The notes: generated by a model not told the origin, from the sequence alone. A stretch of 64,000 nucleotides of DNA from Prorocentrum cordatum (GCA_963575745.1 CAUYUJ010014271.1:189820-253819), one strand, 5' to 3'. Shown: positions 40,330-51,189, numbered from the stretch's first letter. Translations and numbers: made by a program.

Positions 40330-40863
40330 TCAACCGTGATCCGCGGGAGGGGCTCCAGAGGGGCAAAATCCGATGGGTCGGGGAAGAAAGAACTCGGTGG
40401 AATCTTCTGCCAACCGAAGAGCTTTATACCTCTTTCCTTCTTGCCGCAGCAAGGCGAGCGGATCGGCGATGACCTGCCCGTCTGCATACAGAGTAATTGG
40501 GGGCTGCCATGCCTCAACAAATTTGGCCCACAGATGGGCGCTGCGCCCCCCAATGTCCAAATCCTTCTGAAGCCGGGCGTTCCACGACCGCCCCCACCCC
40601 TGGCGGGCTCGACCGGGCTCCCGGTCCAGCGCCGCAGCCAGCCGCGAGGGTGTCGCGGCTGGCTGCGGCGCTGCAGTCTGGGCAGCCTGCATGCTCTCAG
40701 CGATGGCGGCAGCCACGACAACCTGGATCCCAGCAGCCTCCATTGCGCCAGCGCCGAGGGAATGAAACCCTGGGGCGCTGCACATGAAAGTGTGTCCGCC
40801 TGAGCTCGCACTCAGGATCGCCCCTTCTAGAAGAGCTGCCCACTCAATGAGGCCCCCCCACAT
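40330..40863 (-). CDS. Gag-like N-terminal ORF of retroelement 3
   Basis: The ATG (40863-40861) directly follows the spliced-leader copy, with no intervening 5' UTR. The 177-codon ORF starts MWGGLIEWAALLEGAIL and is Ala/Gln-rich in the middle. It ends with ITLYADGQVIADPLALLRQE, which lines up with the region just before RT in element 1. No Cys cluster. It probably represents the structural or linker region ahead of RT, cut short by a frameshift. Confidence 0.55.
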   Translation of the reverse strand: MWGGLIEWAALLEGAILSASSGGHTFMCSAPGFHSLGAGAMEAAGIQVVVAAAIAESMQAAQTAAPQPAATPSRLAAALDREPGRARQGWGRSWNARLQKDLDIGGRSAHLWAKFVEAWQPPITLYADGQVIADPLALLRQEGKRYKALRLAEDSTEFFLPRPIGFCPSGAPPADHG

Positions 40864-40885
40864 CTTGAGCCAAAATGGCTACGGA
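40864..40885 (-). other. Dinoflagellate spliced-leader (DinoSL) sequence, retroposed
   Basis: The reverse complement reads T-CC then GTAGCCATTTTGGCTCAAG, a 22/22 match to the conserved dinoflagellate spliced leader. ATG follows at once, with no GT donor, so this is the 5' end of a trans-spliced mRNA copied into DNA and not an SL RNA gene. Confidence 0.92.
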
Positions 40886-41274
40886 GACTAGGACGGAGGA
40901 GGAAAGATATGATGATGAGGAGGAGGCGGGGCAGGGTAAAACCAAGACACATCAACAACGCTGCCATGAAGCGTCACTCCACCATTCCTTCTTCATGCAA
41001 CCGTGCAAGAATTGTATTGTTTCATTGCGGGGGATGCCCCATTGGATGACAACTGTCGGATAGTCCTCAACCGTGACGAAACAACATTCCTGGAAATTCA
41101 ACGCCGCGAATCAACGTTACTGTTGCGTGCTGACAACCCTAAGTTGTGCCAGAACTCTGTCCCCTGGACGTCACCACAACGGATCAACGTAAACGTTGCC
41201 CCCCCCGACAATCCTGAACCGCACCGGAACACAACTTCTTGGACTCGGGACGCACGACTACTTGAAGCTGTTGC
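40886..41274. other. No gene recognised
   Basis: gatgatgaggaggagg simple sequence, then unassigned DNA with faint similarity to the next repeat (ttgtgccagaac, ccggaacacaac). Confidence 0.5.
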
Positions 41275-41880
41275 GAATGTGTCTGACGAGTGTGCGCGGC
41301 GCGAAGACGAGAGTCACACTGTGAAGAAGAGCCGCCCTTCAAATTCGAAAATGTTGCAACAATGTTGGAACGAATGTGCGCGGCGTTAAAGCGAAAGCAG
41401 CAGCTTGAAAGCCAGCCGTCCTTCATCCTTGAAGTGGTTGCAGTGTTTCAGACGAGTGAACGCGGCGCTGAGACCAGAGCTTCGTTTCGAAAACTGGCGG
41501 CCATCCGTCCTTGAAGCTGTTGCAAGTTTTTGAATCGACTGTGTAGCAAGAGCCACGTGTTGAACACCTGCCTACCTCAATCCTTGAATATGTTGACAGG
41601 TTGAGGGCAAGTGTGCGCGGCGATGCAGCGAGAACAACATTTTGAACACGGGCCGCCCTGCATCCCTGAAACTGTTGCAGACTTTTGGGACGAATATGCG
41701 CGGCGTTACCGCGAGAACCACGTCTTGAAAACTAGCCACACTCCATCCGTGAAGCTGTTGTCAGTTTCACGTTGCACGCGGCAGGATCCTTGATGGTGGG
41801 GACGTCTCAAGCGACACGCCTGGCCCGCTCTACCGACACGATTGGGGGGTGCGACAGGAAAAATTCATTTCTAAGGGCAA
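41275..41880. repeat. ~83-bp tandem repeat and conserved tail (long copy)
   Basis: gcgcggcg anchors at 41293, 41377, ~41457, (~41539, decayed), 41614 and 41697, spaced 80-84 bp. Units read gaagctgttgca ... gacgaatgtgcgcggcg ... gcgagaaccac ... ttgaaaac. The tail gacgtctcaagcgacacgcc ... ggggggtgcgacagg matches 5730-5790. Confidence 0.8.
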
Positions 41881-42299
41881 CATATTGAAGAGGAGGAAGA
41901 GGAGGAGGAGGAGGAGGAGGAGGAGGAGGAGGAGGAGGAGGAGGAGTAGGAGGAGGAGGAAGGGGAGGAGGAGAGGGATAAGGAGGAGGGGCGCTCGCTT
42001 CACCGCCGCGCTCGCTCTTGCAAACTGCCCGGGCCCGCCGCAGAAGACGAAGGCGGCCTGCGGGGCGGGCTGGCGGGGGCCTCCCGGGGAGAGCATGCGG
42101 GGGCTGATGGGTGCAAACGCGCGGGGGAGTTTTACACAACAAAACACAGTGTGCGGGAGAGCATGCGGGGAGAGCATGCGCGGGGAGAGCATGCGCGGGG
42201 AGAGCATGCGCGCGGAGAGCATGCAGTTTTACAAAAGCGCGGGAGAGCATGCGGGGGAGGATGGGTGGAGAGCGCGGGGGAGTTTTACAGGCAAAAGCA
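41881..42299. repeat. GAG microsatellite and 16-bp minisatellite
   Basis: (gag)n at 41889-41967. Around 42155-42225 gagagcatgcgcgggg recurs about four times in tandem. Confidence 0.85.
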
Positions 42300-43538
42300 C
42301 AGTGTGAGCTACACTTTTTCGCCGTCGAGGGCGTCGATTCTGGGGCGGCCGGGGAGGTTGTAACCTTACGGCGGCACGTCAGGTATAGATTTCCCAACCG
42401 CCTTGGAGGTGTCCCCGACGGCGGGGGCGTTCATGTTATGCCGTCCGTCGTCTTCTGAAGACTTGGGGATGATGTGGAGGAGGGGCGAGTGAGGGGAGGG
42501 ACGAGTGGGGGAGCCAAGGGAGGGGAGGAAGAACGGGAGGGACAGGAGGGAGGTGAGAATGAGATTGGAGGGCCCTGGTGGGGTGGGAGGTTCGGAACAG
42601 GGAGTGGGGAGGGGGAGCCGACCAGAGGACGTGGGAGGAGATGGTAATGCGGGATTGGAGTAGGCAGACGGGATGGGAGTGGATAGGAGGGAAGGGGGTG
42701 TCATGCGAAAGAGGAGGCTGAGGAAGCCGAGCAGCTGGAGCTTGACTCGCGGCGGGCATCACAACGCTCACAGACATGATGCGGGTGACCTTCTCAGAGG
42801 CCTGCTGTCGGTCACGTCGCCCTGCCGGCGAGACGCACAATCCAACAGCCGCCCGCTGACGGGATGTATACCGCCAAGGGTGCTCCGCGACACTGCTCCT
42901 ACCCCCCTTCTGAAAGGACGCTGGCGACCTGGAAAGGTCCAGCCCGATTCATCATGCGAGAGGGGGACGACTACGGCAGGTCCGTGTCGTGACGGCTTCT
43001 GAGCTGGCTTCAGACACCGCGTGGCTCGATCAGCCTCCTCGATGGAGTTGGTTTCTGGACATGAACGATCGCAAGCCTCGCCTCGGTCCAGGGCCAGCCC
43101 GAGAACCGACCGGCCCGGGGCCCGAAACTGGACCGACCGGTCTCACGCCACCGGAAACCGACCAGCCCGACCGGCCCGGACCGGTGATACCGAAAGCTTC
43201 GCAGACCGACCGGCCCGGACCGACCGACCAGACCGGAACGTGCGGAAACCGACCGGAGGAGGAGGAGGAGGAGGAGGAGGAGGAGGAGGAGGAGGAGGAG
43301 GCGGAGGAGGAGGAGGAGGAGGAGGAGGAGGAGGAGGAAGCCCGGCCTGGGGAGAGGCTTGGACCGGCGTTTCGATCGCCAGCTCGTTCCATACTGGCCG
43401 ATTCTGGGCCATGGCGGCGTTCGACCTCGGACGCCCGCGCTGGGATCGTCGCCGCGCCGACACGACGCGAACCTGCCGCGCGCGGCGACTTACCACCGCG
43501 CACAAAGGGGGCTGGGAGAGAGGGGAGGCTTCCCAGAA
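42300..43538. other. No gene; ccgaccgg-rich DNA and GAG tract
   Basis: Purine-rich gggagtgggagg at 42470-42710, ccgaccggcccgg words at 43080-43255, (gag)n at 43257-43340. No motif-bearing ORF. Confidence 0.5.
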
Positions 43539-43703
43539 TTAAGTCGGGCGTGTCCCCCTACAGGGGGATCTTCGAGTCACAAAATTAAAAATAGTCCAAA
43601 CATACTCCGAAATGGTCAAAAAATATATACAAAAAAATTGTCCCCAGGCTATTCTTTGATTATTTTTGAATACTCCTCCTGTAGAGGGACAGGCCCGACT
43701 TCA
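43539..43703 (+). mobile_element. TTAAGTCGGG element, copy F
   Basis: ttaagtcgggcgtgtccccc at left and cctgtagagggacaggcccgactt at right; interior aaattaaaaatagtcc and tatttttgaatactcc. 165 bp. Confidence 0.9.
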
Positions 43704-44151
43704 TCCTAGGAGGCTGCCTCTTGGCAGGCGCTGGCCCTGCATCTGCAGAGAAGGCCCGATCCTACTTCGAGGCAGGGGTGCTTCTAAGAAGCCTTCCCCT
43801 CTCCCCCGCCCTCCATGGCCGAGGGAAGAGGTGAGGGTCCTCACCCGAGTCTGACGACAGGCAAGGGTTCGCCCGACGACCGACGACCGAGACGCCGACG
43901 AACCCCCGTCGGTGGTCGGCGTCCTTCCAGAGGACGCCGACGACTGAGAGGGTTCGGCTCAATTCATCATGTGAGAGGGGAGTTATTACGGCCGGACCTA
44001 AGACAGAAGAGCATCCTCCAAGAACGCGAGACCCCCCGCCTGCCTATCGGAAAAACATTCGAGGGCCCTCCCCCTGGATGTACAAGCGCATCCAACAGAC
44101 ACGAAGAACATCAGCAGAAGAAGGAAACAACTGCATTAACATAATTGTTTA
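43704..44151. other. No gene recognised
   Basis: Short similarity of 43950-43995 to 42935-42985 (attcatcatg.gagaggg). Otherwise unassigned. Confidence 0.45.
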
Positions 44152-44290
44152 GCGCTCCGCGCGGACTTCTGGGATCTAGCCTGGACCCCCCTCTCCGCGC
44201 GCGGAGCGCGCCTAGGCCGGCGCCAGAGGCGCCGCTGGGGCCTTCGCCCGGGGGGGCCCAGCGCGGATCCGAGAAATCCGCGCGGAGCGC
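44152..44290. mobile_element. GCTCCGCGCGGA inverted-repeat element, copy 1
   Basis: Left gcgctccgcgcggacttctg is complementary to right gagaaatccgcgcggagcgc, with pairing extending to ggaccccc. 139 bp with GC-rich inner palindromes. Related to 48828-48956. Confidence 0.7.
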
Positions 44291-44368
44291 CAAAAGTTTA
44301 TGTTTATGGCGTTTTCTCTTTCGGATCAGGGCATCCTGTGCCCTCACCGAGCCGACCTAGAGCTTGTA

Positions 44369-44525
44369 TTAGGTCGGGCATGCCCCCCCCAGGCGGATTT
44401 TGGATGACATATAAACAACAGAAAAGTATTCCCAACTATTCAAGATTAGTAAAACAAAACTTTCTTCGACTGTGCTTGAATTTTGTTTGGAATATTCCTC
44501 CCGTAGAGTGACACGCCCGACTTCA
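44369..44525 (+). mobile_element. TTAAGTCGGG element, copy G
   Basis: ggtcgggcatgccccccccagg at left and cccgtagagtgacacgcccgactt at right, more diverged than the other copies. 157 bp. Confidence 0.8.
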
Positions 44526-47500
44526 ATCTTGTACCTCGATCCGGCCGTACGGCAGGGAAGAGGTCAGGGTCCACCTCCCGCCTCCTTCCCTGCGCGGCGT
44601 TCCTCCCTCGCCTGCCCGAGCCCGAGGGACTCCGCCTCGGCCCGCGTCGGGCCGCTACCCCTTGCCCCCCCGCTCTGGAGAAAGGGGGGAGCTGGGGAAG
44701 TGAAGAGGACTGGGGAGGGAAGGGGATAGCTGCGAGGGCAGAAGGAGCAAAAGTACGGCGACGCCAAGGCGGGGAGAACATCGGGCGATCGTGACGAACG
44801 CATGAACATCGACCCCCGCCCCCCACGTCAGGAACCTTAGACGAATGAGACTGTCGAGCGACGAGTCAAGTGCAAGCGGGAACTGCCCGACGATCGGCCG
44901 ACGACAACGCCGCGCAATTCCATGCGAACAACGCGCCACTGCTATGCTCATCGGCGCTTGAGATTGGCATCGCCTTGCGCTGACACGCGGTCAATGTCCA
45001 ATGTCATTGTGGATATTCGCGCGCTCGTGCCATGGCAAAAACCGAGGGGCGCGTCGGCCCGTGGCGGCGCTGGCAAGAGCCCCGGGCGGCGCCCGGGGCC
45101 CGCCCCGCACGGGCGCGCATCGAAAAGTGCAGATCCACCCCGAAAGCAGAGTTTAGGCACCAGGCGAACAACAGCTGTAGAAACTCACTGCGAAATCGAC
45201 CTGAACTTCTCCGAAGCGGAGAGTCTCGCGCGGGAGGGCCCCGAAAACTTTGTTTATATAAGCGCAACAACACTTTCTATTGAACCAATTGCCTCATGAG
45301 AAACGTTCCCGATCAGATTTTTTCCGTCGGCGGGGTTATCAGGGGGCGACGGAGGCGGGGAGGGGGCCCTCGGCTGGGCTAGCGGCGCTGCCGTCGCCTC
45401 AAACTGCATGCCGCGGCCGTGGCACGGGCCCTGGGAATGCCGGCGCGGCCGCGGCCGCGTCGAGTGGGCACAGGACGTCGCCGCGCGCGCGTGCCCCCTT
45501 GCGGCAACTGGCAATGGCCTCGCCTAGTCACAGGGCGCTTACACTTACGCTCGCCATAATTGCAAAACGTTGACATGCAAAACCCATAGTTGTGGGGGCT
45601 GGGGCCGGCTTCCCCCTGCTCACGTAAATCGGTAATCTCTCTGGGGTCCGGCGGCTCTGGAGGATGACTCGGGCGCCTCTGGAACAGATTTGTCATCGTT
45701 CTGGCCCCGCTCGGGGGAGACAGCTGCGAGGGCAGAAGCAGCAGGAGGAGCACCGAGGGGAGGAGAAGAGAAGGCAGGACTGCGCGCGCGCTCGGGCGCG
45801 GACGACCCACTCTCCTCCTTCGCTGGGGCACTGTTGGTCCCGACCCCTTCCTCTGGAGCCAACTCTCCAGCCCGAGAACGTCTGTTGACAACTCCCTGGG
45901 CTGGCCTGGAAGCGACTCGGGGACGCCCCGGAAAAGTGGCTGTCGCGACACCTGGGTCGGAGGGGCTGGCGGAGTGGGGGCGAAAAGGTACCGATACCGC
46001 TGCTCCCTGGACCTCTGCCTGGGTGCTGTCCGACGAAGACTTCGAAGCGAATCCAAGCTGGGTGACGAAGGCTCTCTAGGACGAGCAGCGGTATTGCCAT
46101 CTGCGCTTCCTCCTCCTCCTCCGAGCTGGCGGCGATCCGACCCCTTGCGTGGCGACCCCCTCGCCCTGGAGGCTGCCCTCTGGCCGCCTGCACACGTCTT
46201 GGAGCGAGGCAAGGGGAAGGGTCGGTTTGCCAGGGGCCGGCTGCTGCCATCGTGCTGCCAGGAGGAACGCCACATGAGGAACGCAGGGGGTTTGCTGGCC
46301 TCGGCGAGCCTCGGTCACGAATAGGCTTCCCGACCTACATCTGAGGAGCGGTCCTGAAACCACAGCCACCCATGAATCCAGAGCGGTTCCTGCCCCAGCG
46401 TGCTGACTGTAGGCCAGAGGGGCGGGCGGCGACCTGGCCGTATCTGCCCCACTGCCGCTCCCAGTTCCCGCCGACGGGCAGCAAGACCCCGCCGTCGGTG
46501 CCGCCTGCCCCCGGAGGCGGGGCGAGGGGGCCGGGGCGCGCTCTAGCCTAGACCGGCGCAAACCCGGGCCAGCAAGGGCCATGCCCCGAACAGCGGCTGG
46601 CGACGAAGGAGCAGCAGATCGGGATGGGGAGCAGGAGGAGCACCAGAGTAGCGATAGGCATCGGAGCGGGGGGGGGCCTGCGACGACGAGGAAGAGACGA
46701 CGAGGAGAAGGAGCGAGGATGTGCAAAGGGAAGAAGGACGGAGGATGACGAATACGATCCGGGAGGGCCACGATGAACAACGAACGGTCATGGAAATGTT
46801 GAAAATATGCATTGCCTCAACGACGGCAACATGATAACGTTAATGAAGAATAAGGGTTGCCAGACTGAGATGCGAAAGGGTGAAGCGAGGAGCTACTGCT
46901 TCTGCTTGCGACGGTTTCCGCCGCGAGAGGCCCTTCTGTTCAGACCGACGCTTCGCGGCGGATTTCTGCGAGGGACCCTGGGGGAGGGGGGGGGAGGGGA
47001 GGGGAAAGGATGATGAGGAGGGTACTTCTGATGATGCTAGGCGCGCTTCGCACGCGATCCAGTTCTGTGCTCCCAGGATGTAGGAGCTGTTTCGCAGGTG
47101 CCAGCCACGACAGCACGAGATTCGCTGCTGCGCCCTGCGGCACCGGATGTTCCTGCATCCTCCACGCTTCTCGCCCTGCCTGTGCCTCTCTCCCTCCTCG
47201 CCCCCCTTCTCCTCTCCCTCCTCCCTCGTCGCTCCCCCTCCCTCTGCCGCGCTCCACCTGCGCAGGGCTAGCGCAGCTGCCCTCACGGAGTGCGAGCCGC
47301 GGCGCTCCGCACCGCAGCCGCGCACTCCGCGCGGCCGCCCGCCCGACTGTCCTGTGCCACGCCCCCCCTCCCCACCCTCTCTATGGGAGATCCGCCCCCG
47401 GAACGCCGCCGCCGCTCGTCGTCGTCTCGCTGCGAGGAGCTGCTCCCCCAGCGGTGCCGTTGAGCATGGAGGTCCCGCCGTCGCAGATGGAGTGCCTCCG

Positions 47501-47584
47501 GCCGGGCGCCGGGGCGCGACGGGCGCGGGGGAGGCGGGCGCTGCGCCCCCTCCTCCTCATTCAAATGTTTGTCTTATTCCTCGC
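44526..47584. other. No gene recognised in 3 kb
   Basis: GC-rich sequence of ordinary complexity with many overlapping Arg/Ser/Pro ORFs on both strands. None shows a domain motif, and frames are equally open on all strands. Purine-rich patches at 46975-47010 and pyrimidine-rich patches at 47185-47260. Confidence 0.45.
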
Positions 47585-47698
47585 ACCTCCTCCTCCTCCT
47601 CCTCATCCTCCTCCTCCTCCTCCTCCTCCTCCTCGTCTTCCTCCTCCTCCTCCTCCTCCTCCTCCTCCTCCTCCTCCTCCTCCTCCTCCTCGTCGCTC
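47585..47698. repeat. CTC microsatellite
   Basis: (ctc)n with few interruptions. Confidence 0.95.
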
Positions 47699-48075
47699 CT
47701 CCAAGCAGGCCGCGTCCTCTCCAGGGCAAGGGTGTCGCCCCCAGGCGGATCCTGGCGTGGCCCCGCAGGGCCTTAGAACGGCGGCCCGCTCGCAGACCTG
47801 GCAATTTGGTCGGTGGTCTGCCTCCCCCTCCCTGCGCCCCTCCTCCCATCCTCCTCCTCGCTCTCCTCTTGCAAAAAGCCAAAAACAACAAGTAGCATAG
47901 CATGGTGCGCTGGCCCAGCGGGCCAGAGGCGCGCTACGATCTCCGGCAACGCTTCTAAAACGCTTCCACTTCGTGCGCGCGTGGCGGCCCCTGGTCCGGG
48001 GCCCCCGGTCGAGAAAAGTACTCCGAGACGCTCCCGGGGACACTCCCCGGACGCTCTGGTCAAGGATGCCGGGAC
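47699..48075. other. No gene recognised
   Basis: Unassigned GC-rich DNA. Confidence 0.45.
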
Positions 48076-48612
48076 TCCCGCGGCGGCCCCAAGACGGGCC
48101 AAGAGGGCCCCACGAGGCCCCCAAGAGGGTCCAAGATGGGTCCGAGACGCCCGAGGATCGCTCCAAGACGCCCAAGATGTTCTCTAGACGGCCCAAGAGA
48201 CCTCCAAGACGCCCACAGAGGCCTCCAAGAGCACTCCCAAAAGGCCCAAATCTGTGATTTTCCATCGGAGATCTCGCTTTTTCGGTTTCTCGACACTCCA
48301 AAACGGTCCCAGAGGCCCCCAAGATCGCCTCAAAACGGCCCAATGTCCCTCCAAGAGGGCCCCTAGATGGCCCAAGAGGGCCCAAGACGGCTCAAAAGGC
48401 CTCCAAAAACTGTCCAAAAGGCCCACAAGACGGCTCCAAGAGGGAGCCCAGACGGGGGACCCGAACGGACATTTCAAGCCTTCGGCACCCAAGAAGCCCC
48501 AAGAGGCCCCCAAGAGGTTCCCGAGAGGCTCCCAAGACGCTCCCAAGAGGCCCCAAACTGACCCCCAGAAGCTCCCGAGAGCGCTCCGAAGAGACCCCAA
48601 AAAACTCCCTAA
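48076..48612. repeat. Degenerate CCCAAGAGG array 1
   Basis: Words such as ggcccaagagggccc and ctccaagacgcccaag repeat with ~10, 20 and 30 bp spacing. They are broken at 48245-48300 by an A/T-richer block (gtgattttcc ... cgctttttcggtttctcgac). Confidence 0.8.
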
Positions 48613-48827
48613 GAACTCCGACCCACAACCAAGACAGGTGGGACAGTAGGGGCCAGCACCCCCACGACAAGCTGCAAAGCAACTGCTTCACCTCCGTGCC
48701 CGCCGCCGAACAATGCCGCATGGGCCACGGACGCGCAGGCAAACGGCAGCGATAGCACAATACGGGCTGGCGGAATGAGCGAAGCGATCAATATGAACAG
48801 CTGCATGAACATACGATAACTGTCCAG
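48613..48827. other. No gene recognised
   Basis: A short minus-strand hydrophobic run (FMQLFILIASLIPPARIVLS) is present without family match. Confidence 0.35.
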
Positions 48828-48956
48828 GGCTCCGCACGGATCTCTTGGATCGGCGTCGGACCCCCTTGGCGGCGCCTCCAGTGCCGCCCTTGCGGCTTCC
48901 CCCGCGCCAGGGGAGGGGGGTCCAACGCCGATCCGAGAGATCCGCGCGGAGCTCCA
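48828..48956. mobile_element. GCTCCGCGCGGA inverted-repeat element, copy 2
   Basis: ggctccgcacggatctcttg at left pairs with gagagatccgcgcggagctc at right, extending through ggatcggcgt.ggaccccc. 129 bp. The left flank (aacagctgcatgaacata) also resembles that of copy 1. Confidence 0.75.
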
Positions 48957-49244
48957 CTGGTTCCTCTGCGACTCTCGTCCGCCTCTTGGCGGCGCGCACA
49001 AGGGGACGCGTGAAGGGGGCGGCCCTCCACGAAGGCGGAAGGGGCCTCTGAGAAGGTGACCTCCCAGAAGCCCGCCCAGCCTCATGAGAAGCCTCTCTGA
49101 GGAGCGCCCCCAAGGGGACCGCTTGCACGAGTAAGCCCCCCCCCCCGCCAACTTGGATGGTCGCCCCCGGCGAAACACCCCTGCTGTGCGCGCCGCCAAC
49201 CTCCTTTTCATCCTCCCCGCCTCCTCCCTCCTCCTTGAGGGGGC
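48957..49244. other. No gene recognised
   Basis: GC-rich, unassigned. Confidence 0.45.
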
Positions 49245-49411
49245 ACAATGCCCAGACATGCGACGTCCTGATTTTCTCCATGCAAAGTCCCTAGAAATCC
49301 CGACATTTCCCCTGGGTACGGTTCTTCATCCTGACTCGTTTTTTGATGGTCCTGATGCCGGGCGAGGGCCCCCCGAGGCCGAAAATGGCCAAAAACCTTC
49401 AGTCCAGATTT
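49245..49411 (+). repeat. Dispersed ~170-bp repeat, copy 2
   Basis: Inverted relative to 28386-28560 with clear similarity along its length. Confidence 0.65.
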
Positions 49412-49847
49412 TTACGACGCGATCATGTCCGGGTGCGTTGGGGGGACTGGATCAGGGAGAGAAGCTCGGACTCGGCGGTGCGCCGCCGATAGATCGGCGC
49501 CAGGCTCCCGTTGGCGAAACCGCACGTTGCTGGCAGGGGTGGGCTATCGGGCCCCTGCCAGCAATAACTTTGGGGGCCTAATCATGCATTTCCCCTGAGC
49601 CTATCCCCCCTAACGTTGCCCCTGACCTCCGTCCGTCCCGCTCTCCCTCCTCCCACACATTCTTGTCGCAACCGCAGGCGGGAGCGCCAGCGGCGAGTCA
49701 GGTCCGAGCGGGCCGCGCAAGAGCCGAATTGCCTAACGCCGACGGGCCGGCGACCTCAAGCAGCGCCTCGGCGGGCGGGCCGGCGCGACGGGGGTGCAAG
49801 CTGCAGCTGCCAGGGAACTGGTCCAGGGGAGAGAACCCCTCCCACAC
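49412..49847. other. No gene recognised
   Basis: Unassigned. A short hairpin cctgccagcaac is repeated around 49530-49570. Confidence 0.4.
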
Positions 49848-50000
49848 ATCCGATGTTCTGATTTTTATGTTTGGGTATATGCGGCCCCTGGCAATCTCGA
49901 CCCCCAGGGCCGGCTTTTCGTCCCGGGTGGTCTTTTCACGGTCCCAGGGCCCGGCGAGGGCCCCCGAAGGCTGAAAACTGTGAAAAGCCTCCGCCCTAAC
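49848..50000 (+). repeat. Dispersed ~170-bp repeat, copy 3, diverged
   Basis: cacatccgatgttctgattttt, ggtcttttcacggtcc and cggcgagggcccccgaagg match copy 2 in the same order. Confidence 0.55.
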
Positions 50001-50783
50001 AGAAGATTGTTGTTTATCCTCTGGCGCGTAAAGGTCGTCACCCTGGCCAAGCTCCCCTGCTCCCGTCACCCCCGGTAACGGTAACGATTGTGCGAATGGG
50101 GGGTGGGGGTAGGGGTGGACGGTCCCCCCACATGGCGGTGTTCGCGCGCATACTGCTGCGATCCCAGCGCACCCCCACCCCGCGGTGCCCCACCCAGCCA
50201 AAGCGTTACCATCAACCGGGACCCCCCCCCCCTGAGTAACGACCGCTACGCAGCAATTAGAAGCACGAAACAAATGATACCGGAGAAAAACCCAAATCAG
50301 GGCTATAGGGCTAAGGGGGCTATAGGGCCATGGAGCTATCGGGCTATAGAGTTGTAGGGCTATATATGGCTATACCCATCGGTCGGAAGAAGTAGGTAGA
50401 AACATGAAGTAGGAAGGCGTTGGGAACATATTGGGTTTCCGCACGCCTCCTGAAGAGGAAGGAAGAAGGAAAACCATTCGACTCTTGAAGTAGGAAGGCG
50501 CTGAAAGTAAATTGGAATCTGGGAATCCAAAAACACCTACTTTCAACGACCGATGGGTAGGGCTGATTGGGAAAAAAACGATCCCCAGGACGTTGGATGT
50601 CTGATCCCCCCCCCGCGCGCGGGGGGCAGGTCGAGGCTCCCGCGGCCGCCGCTTGCAAACTGCGGCCGCGAGCGCCGACGGGGCCTGGCACGTGCCGAGC
50701 AGCCTCCGGGGCCGCTGGCGCCGGAGGTCACTAAAGGGAAACTGGGACACACAAGTAAATACACACAAATAAAAAGATTCCCC
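50001..50783. other. No gene; left flank of the DIRS-like element
   Basis: gggctatag repeats at 50295-50375. From about 50735 the sequence matches the first half of the 35.25 kb repeat. Confidence 0.5.
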
Positions 50784-50791
50784 ATATTTTC
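50784..50791. repeat. 8-bp flanking duplication, left
   Basis: ATATTTTC lies immediately outside the B2 repeat; the same octamer lies at 60802-60809 immediately outside A1. A single related copy (atgttttc) is at the 35.3 kb empty site. Confidence 0.6.
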
Positions 50792-50922
50792 CTCCTTTAT
50801 GCCAAGACCAGAGAAACTGGAATCATATCGAAATGCTACCTAGAAGCATCGCCTGCCTAAAGACTGGGCCCGAGCGAAACTGTCACGATGAGACGTACAC
50901 AGACGGCGAGGGCCCACAACCC
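50792..50922 (-). repeat. Terminal repeat B2
   Basis: 131 bp, starting ctcctttatgccaagaccag and ending cccacaaccc; identical to B1 except one base (cgaaatg versus cgagatg). Confidence 0.9.
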
Positions 50923-50955
50923 AGATGGAAGTGGAGGAGGAGAGGAGGCAGGAGG

Positions 50956-51060
50956 ACCCTGAAAAATTTGAGCCGTGGGATTGCGGAACGGAAAACAGGC
51001 CCACGGCGACACACGTATGAGACGGCCCAGGCACCAGGAGTACCCCATCCTTCAAGCACT
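50956..51060 (-). repeat. Internal repeat A2
   Basis: 105 bp from accctgaaaaatttgagccg to ccttcaagcact; one mismatch to A1. It abuts B1 directly. A 33-bp purine-rich spacer separates it from B2. Confidence 0.9.
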
Positions 51061-51189
51061 CCTTTATGCCAAGACCAGAGAAACTGGAATCATATCGAGA
51101 TGCTACCTAGAAGCATCGCCTGCCTAAAGACTGGGCCCGAGCGAAACTGTCACGATGAGACGTACACAGACGGCGAGGGCCCACAACCC
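51059..51189 (-). repeat. Internal repeat B1
   Basis: 131 bp, 130 identical to B2. Shares CT with the end of A2. Confidence 0.9.

Larger units (their letters stand above)
37742..40885 (-). mobile_element. Retroelement 3: spliced-leader-headed RT-RNase H element, decayed
   Basis: On the minus strand, in order: spliced-leader copy (40885-40864), ATG, gag-like N-terminus, RT, Cys/His finger and start of RNase H. Blocks match element 1: RPTGI and MVWRQALASED (39955-40203), VIAGCRMATALVRI (about 39590), CIDDIGLA then NLGIDDIAGRPLRA (39237-39590), ASGPLPGIVYGTE (38960-39271), SIFHRLWQCEAC and GLCVDGSFFKHPI (38118-38597). Motif A cannot be recognised. Successive blocks are in different frames, so this is a dead copy. 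Its 3' end is uncertain (about 37700). Confidence 0.8.

Noticed and set aside
40864-40885. Possible SL RNA gene
   Set aside because: An SL RNA gene needs a GT donor after CAAG and a structured intron-like part; here ATG and an element ORF follow instead.
44526-47584. Arg/Ser/Pro-rich ORFs on both strands
   Set aside because: Equally long in opposite frames, no motif, composition follows GC content.
48609-49259. Hydrophobic minus-strand run as a missing NCX exon
   Set aside because: FMQLFILIASLIPPARIVLS lacks the aromatic and AD/IE.ITS features expected for the first NCX helices, and no splice phase supports it.
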